This document shows, piece after piece, positions 62,757 through 64,000 of a stretch of 64,000 bases of DNA. Source of the stretch: Oscillospiraceae bacterium (GTDB taxonomy: Bacteria; Bacillota; Clostridia; Oscillospirales; Ruminococcaceae); the NCBI GenBank assembly GCA_004555865.1, contig SFJO01000008.1, forward strand, positions 28,289-92,288, in the 5' to 3' direction. Position 1 is the first letter of the stretch; every line of letters begins with the position of its first letter. The translations under genes were made by a program, and so were the position numbers. The notes under the pieces are model-generated. The model was not told the origin of the DNA and made no database searches. It was given only the letters and a program-made list of their open reading frames with translations.

Positions 62757-63236
62757 TTGAAGAAGTTGCCAATGATTGTGATGATGTCTGCGCCGTATTT
62801 TCTGCTGGGGCTTTTTCTGACGGATGCAGCGGCGCTGCCCAGAGGAGGAATCGCGTTTGCGATCGTGATGCTTTTGGGCGCACTGTATGCATTTTATCTT
62901 GCCAAAACGGATTGCAGCGGCCATCGGATCGTATTTTGGTGTATGGTGTTAAAGCTATGCAACGTTCCCGTGTTTCTGCTGATTTTCCTGGTTGCCGCAG
63001 GCTTTTTCGTTATGATGCTTCCCTTGATCCCGTTTTTGGTTCTGTTTGATTATTTTCTCCTGTTGTCCACCTCCATGTATGGAATCAGCGGATTGTTGAA
63101 ATGCGGGAAGGAGGGCCGCCTTTCGGGAAAAGCAGTGGCCATGAACATTGTTTTGCAATTCGTTTTTTGTGCCGATGTGCTGAGCGCCGTTTATTGCTGC
63201 TTTAAAACTCGAGAAAAGGCAGACTCAAACGAATAA
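62757..63236 (+). CDS. small four-helix membrane protein of unknown function
   Basis: A 159-residue unrecognised protein with four hydrophobic segments (about residues 5-25, 32-50, 58-110 as two, 125-147) and a short charged tail. The start is TTG at 62757, preceded by TTGGAGGG; no ATG is suitable. Codon use and base composition are less GC-rich than the core genes to the left, as for the broken lipoprotein before it, suggesting both belong to a more recently gained strip next to the recombinase. Confidence 0.65.
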   Translation: MKKLPMIVMMSAPYFLLGLFLTDAAALPRGGIAFAIVMLLGALYAFYLAKTDCSGHRIVFWCMVLKLCNVPVFLLIFLVAAGFFVMMLPLIPFLVLFDYFLLLSTSMYGISGLLKCGKEGRLSGKAVAMNIVLQFVFCADVLSAVYCCFKTREKADSNE

Positions 63237-63347
63237 AACCGCCCCACCGAAACAGTTGGCACGATCATACAAAAAACCGCATGGGAGATAGCCGGGTGGT
63301 CGTAAAACAGTAAAATCAAAAAATGGTGAAAACCTTGAGTTTTCAAG

Positions 63348-63379
63348 GGGTACGGCGTGACTTCGGTCACGCCGTACCC
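63348..63379 (-). terminator. UUCG-capped terminator hairpin of the recombinase gene
   Basis: A perfect 14-base-pair stem GGGTACGGCGTGAC-TTCG-GTCACGCCGTACCC. The recombinase stop codon lies within it. The nearby CCTTGA-GTTT-TCAAGG (63333-63348) is a second small inverted repeat. The gap 63237-63366 holds nothing else. Confidence 0.8.
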
Positions 63380-64000
63380 TCTTTCATCAGCTCTTTCAGC
63401 GGGATAAACCCCAGCCCGTCGTACTTGATGTGGATGTGCTGCACCCGCTTCCCGCTGGATTTGTCCGGTGCGTCCACATAGATGGCGGACACCAGCTCCC
63501 GCAGAGCGTAGCCGTCCAGCTCGTCGATGCCTACATACTTGTGAGCCGTCTGAATGAATTTCTCAATGTTTTCGTTCTGTCGTTCCTGTACTTCAATTTC
63601 CTGCCGCAAAATAACGCACTCGGCCTCCAACTGCTTCTGCTCTGTTTCATAGGTCAGGCTCAGCATATCGAAGCGGTCATCGCTCAGCCGCCCGCTGGCG
63701 TTGTCCTCGTAAATCCTGATGAACAGCCGTTTCAGCTCAGCGATGCGGTTTTCGTTCCGTTCCAACCGTTTTCTGCGGATGCGGATCTGCTCGCTGCTTT
63801 CCAGCCGGAGCTGTTCTTCCATTACCGCACGGAAATGTTCCTCATGCCGCAGAATGTAGCTCGTCACAGCCTGAATGTGTTTCAGAACCACACGCTCCAA
63901 AACCTTGACCCGAATGAAGTGTCCCTTGCACTTCTCCTTGTCCTTGCGGTGCAGCGAACAATCAAAGAAGTCCTGTGTGGGATCGCCGTTGTTGGACGAG
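63367..64000 (-). CDS. large serine recombinase, C-terminal part (cut by window edge)
   Basis: The frame is open to the right edge, so the N-terminal catalytic domain is outside. What is seen is the end of the zinc-ribbon region (CSLHRKDKEKCKGHFIRVKV), a long coiled coil (residues rich in Glu, Arg and Gln around RLERNENRIAELKRLF) and the DUF4368 C-terminus (YVGIDELDGYALRELVSAIYV, IHIKYDG). This arrangement is that of recombinases of Tn-type integrative elements in gut Clostridia. The recombinase probably marks the edge of a mobile element extending to the right. No attachment site could be fixed. Confidence 0.85.
   Translation of the reverse strand, partial: SSNNGDPTQDFFDCSLHRKDKEKCKGHFIRVKVLERVVLKHIQAVTSYILRHEEHFRAVMEEQLRLESSEQIRIRRKRLERNENRIAELKRLFIRIYEDNASGRLSDDRFDMLSLTYETEQKQLEAECVILRQEIEVQERQNENIEKFIQTAHKYVGIDELDGYALRELVSAIYVDAPDKSSGKRVQHIHIKYDGLGFIPLKELMKEGTA

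Overview
The window is about 64 kb of GC-rich (roughly 60%) chromosome from an anaerobic Bacillota. Strong AAAGGAGG ribosome sites, TTGACA-17-TATAAT promoters, T-box and CIRCE control, a type III glutamine synthetase, class III ribonucleotide reductase, superoxide reductase and oxygen-sensitive Fe-S fumarase all point to a gut Clostridia of the Oscillospiraceae (Faecalibacterium/Subdoligranulum/Gemmiger type). The genus is an inference. Almost everything is ordinary core genome. Only the far right end, a serine recombinase cut by the window edge, is clearly mobile.

Layout. 1-0.9 kb: end of an RlmI-type methyltransferase and a low-GC gene remnant. 1-7.2 kb: nitrogen block with glnN (GSIII), glnA (GSI), an ANTAR-domain RNA-binding regulator and pyrG. 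7.3-14 kb: superoxide reductase, an unknown gene, an aminotransferase, two peptidoglycan-binding cell-wall proteins and a small Cys-rich protein. 14.3-17.9 kb: biotin operon bioY-bioB-bioD-bioA. 18-25 kb: DegV, glgB, niaR, a DUF3810 protein and a GH25 lysozyme with AEPT repeats. 25-31.6 kb: LytTR and AraC regulators, two glycan-synthesis enzymes and a formate/nitrite channel. 31.8-36.6 kb: BlaI/M56 pair and clpB with CIRCE. 36.8-47.5 kb: YfhO-type membrane protein, metY-metA, a PPIase lipoprotein, malic enzyme plus two-subunit fumarase, and a GT-C-like membrane protein. 47.6-53 kb: a tryptophan T-box, a Trp-codon leader peptide, a TrpXYZ-type ABC transporter, and aspS. 53-64 kb: Y-family polymerase, CmpB-like protein, class III RNR operon, YgjP protease, symporter/RidA with a divergent YheO-type regulator, a decayed lipoprotein gene and the recombinase.

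The most notable content is RNA-level regulation. (1) Both glutamine synthetase genes have a consensus promoter followed at once by a small hairpin with an A-n-n-G-n-n hexaloop (AAGGGG before glnN, AAAGGC before glnA). In each, the loop and 3' arm also form the 5' arm of an intrinsic terminator. The gene after glnA encodes an ANTAR protein, the family that binds such hexaloops, so the cluster looks like a self-contained ANTAR antitermination circuit for glutamine synthesis. (2) The TrpXYZ-type transporter has a complete T-box (specifier UGG, acceptor bulge UGGC) and, after its terminator, a 21-codon ORF with a strong ribosome site ending RRWRWQA. This double tryptophan sensing resembles the Bacillus anti-TRAP leader. 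(3) Class III RNR is split: the catalytic chain ends at its Cys-rich tail, and the glycyl-radical loop is a separate 51-residue protein between nrdD and nrdG. An NrdR box fills the nrdD promoter spacer. (4) A 40-codon leader with tandem Cys codons overlaps a terminator before a Cys-rich small protein.

No CRISPR array, rRNA or tRNA gene, or complete insertion sequence was seen.
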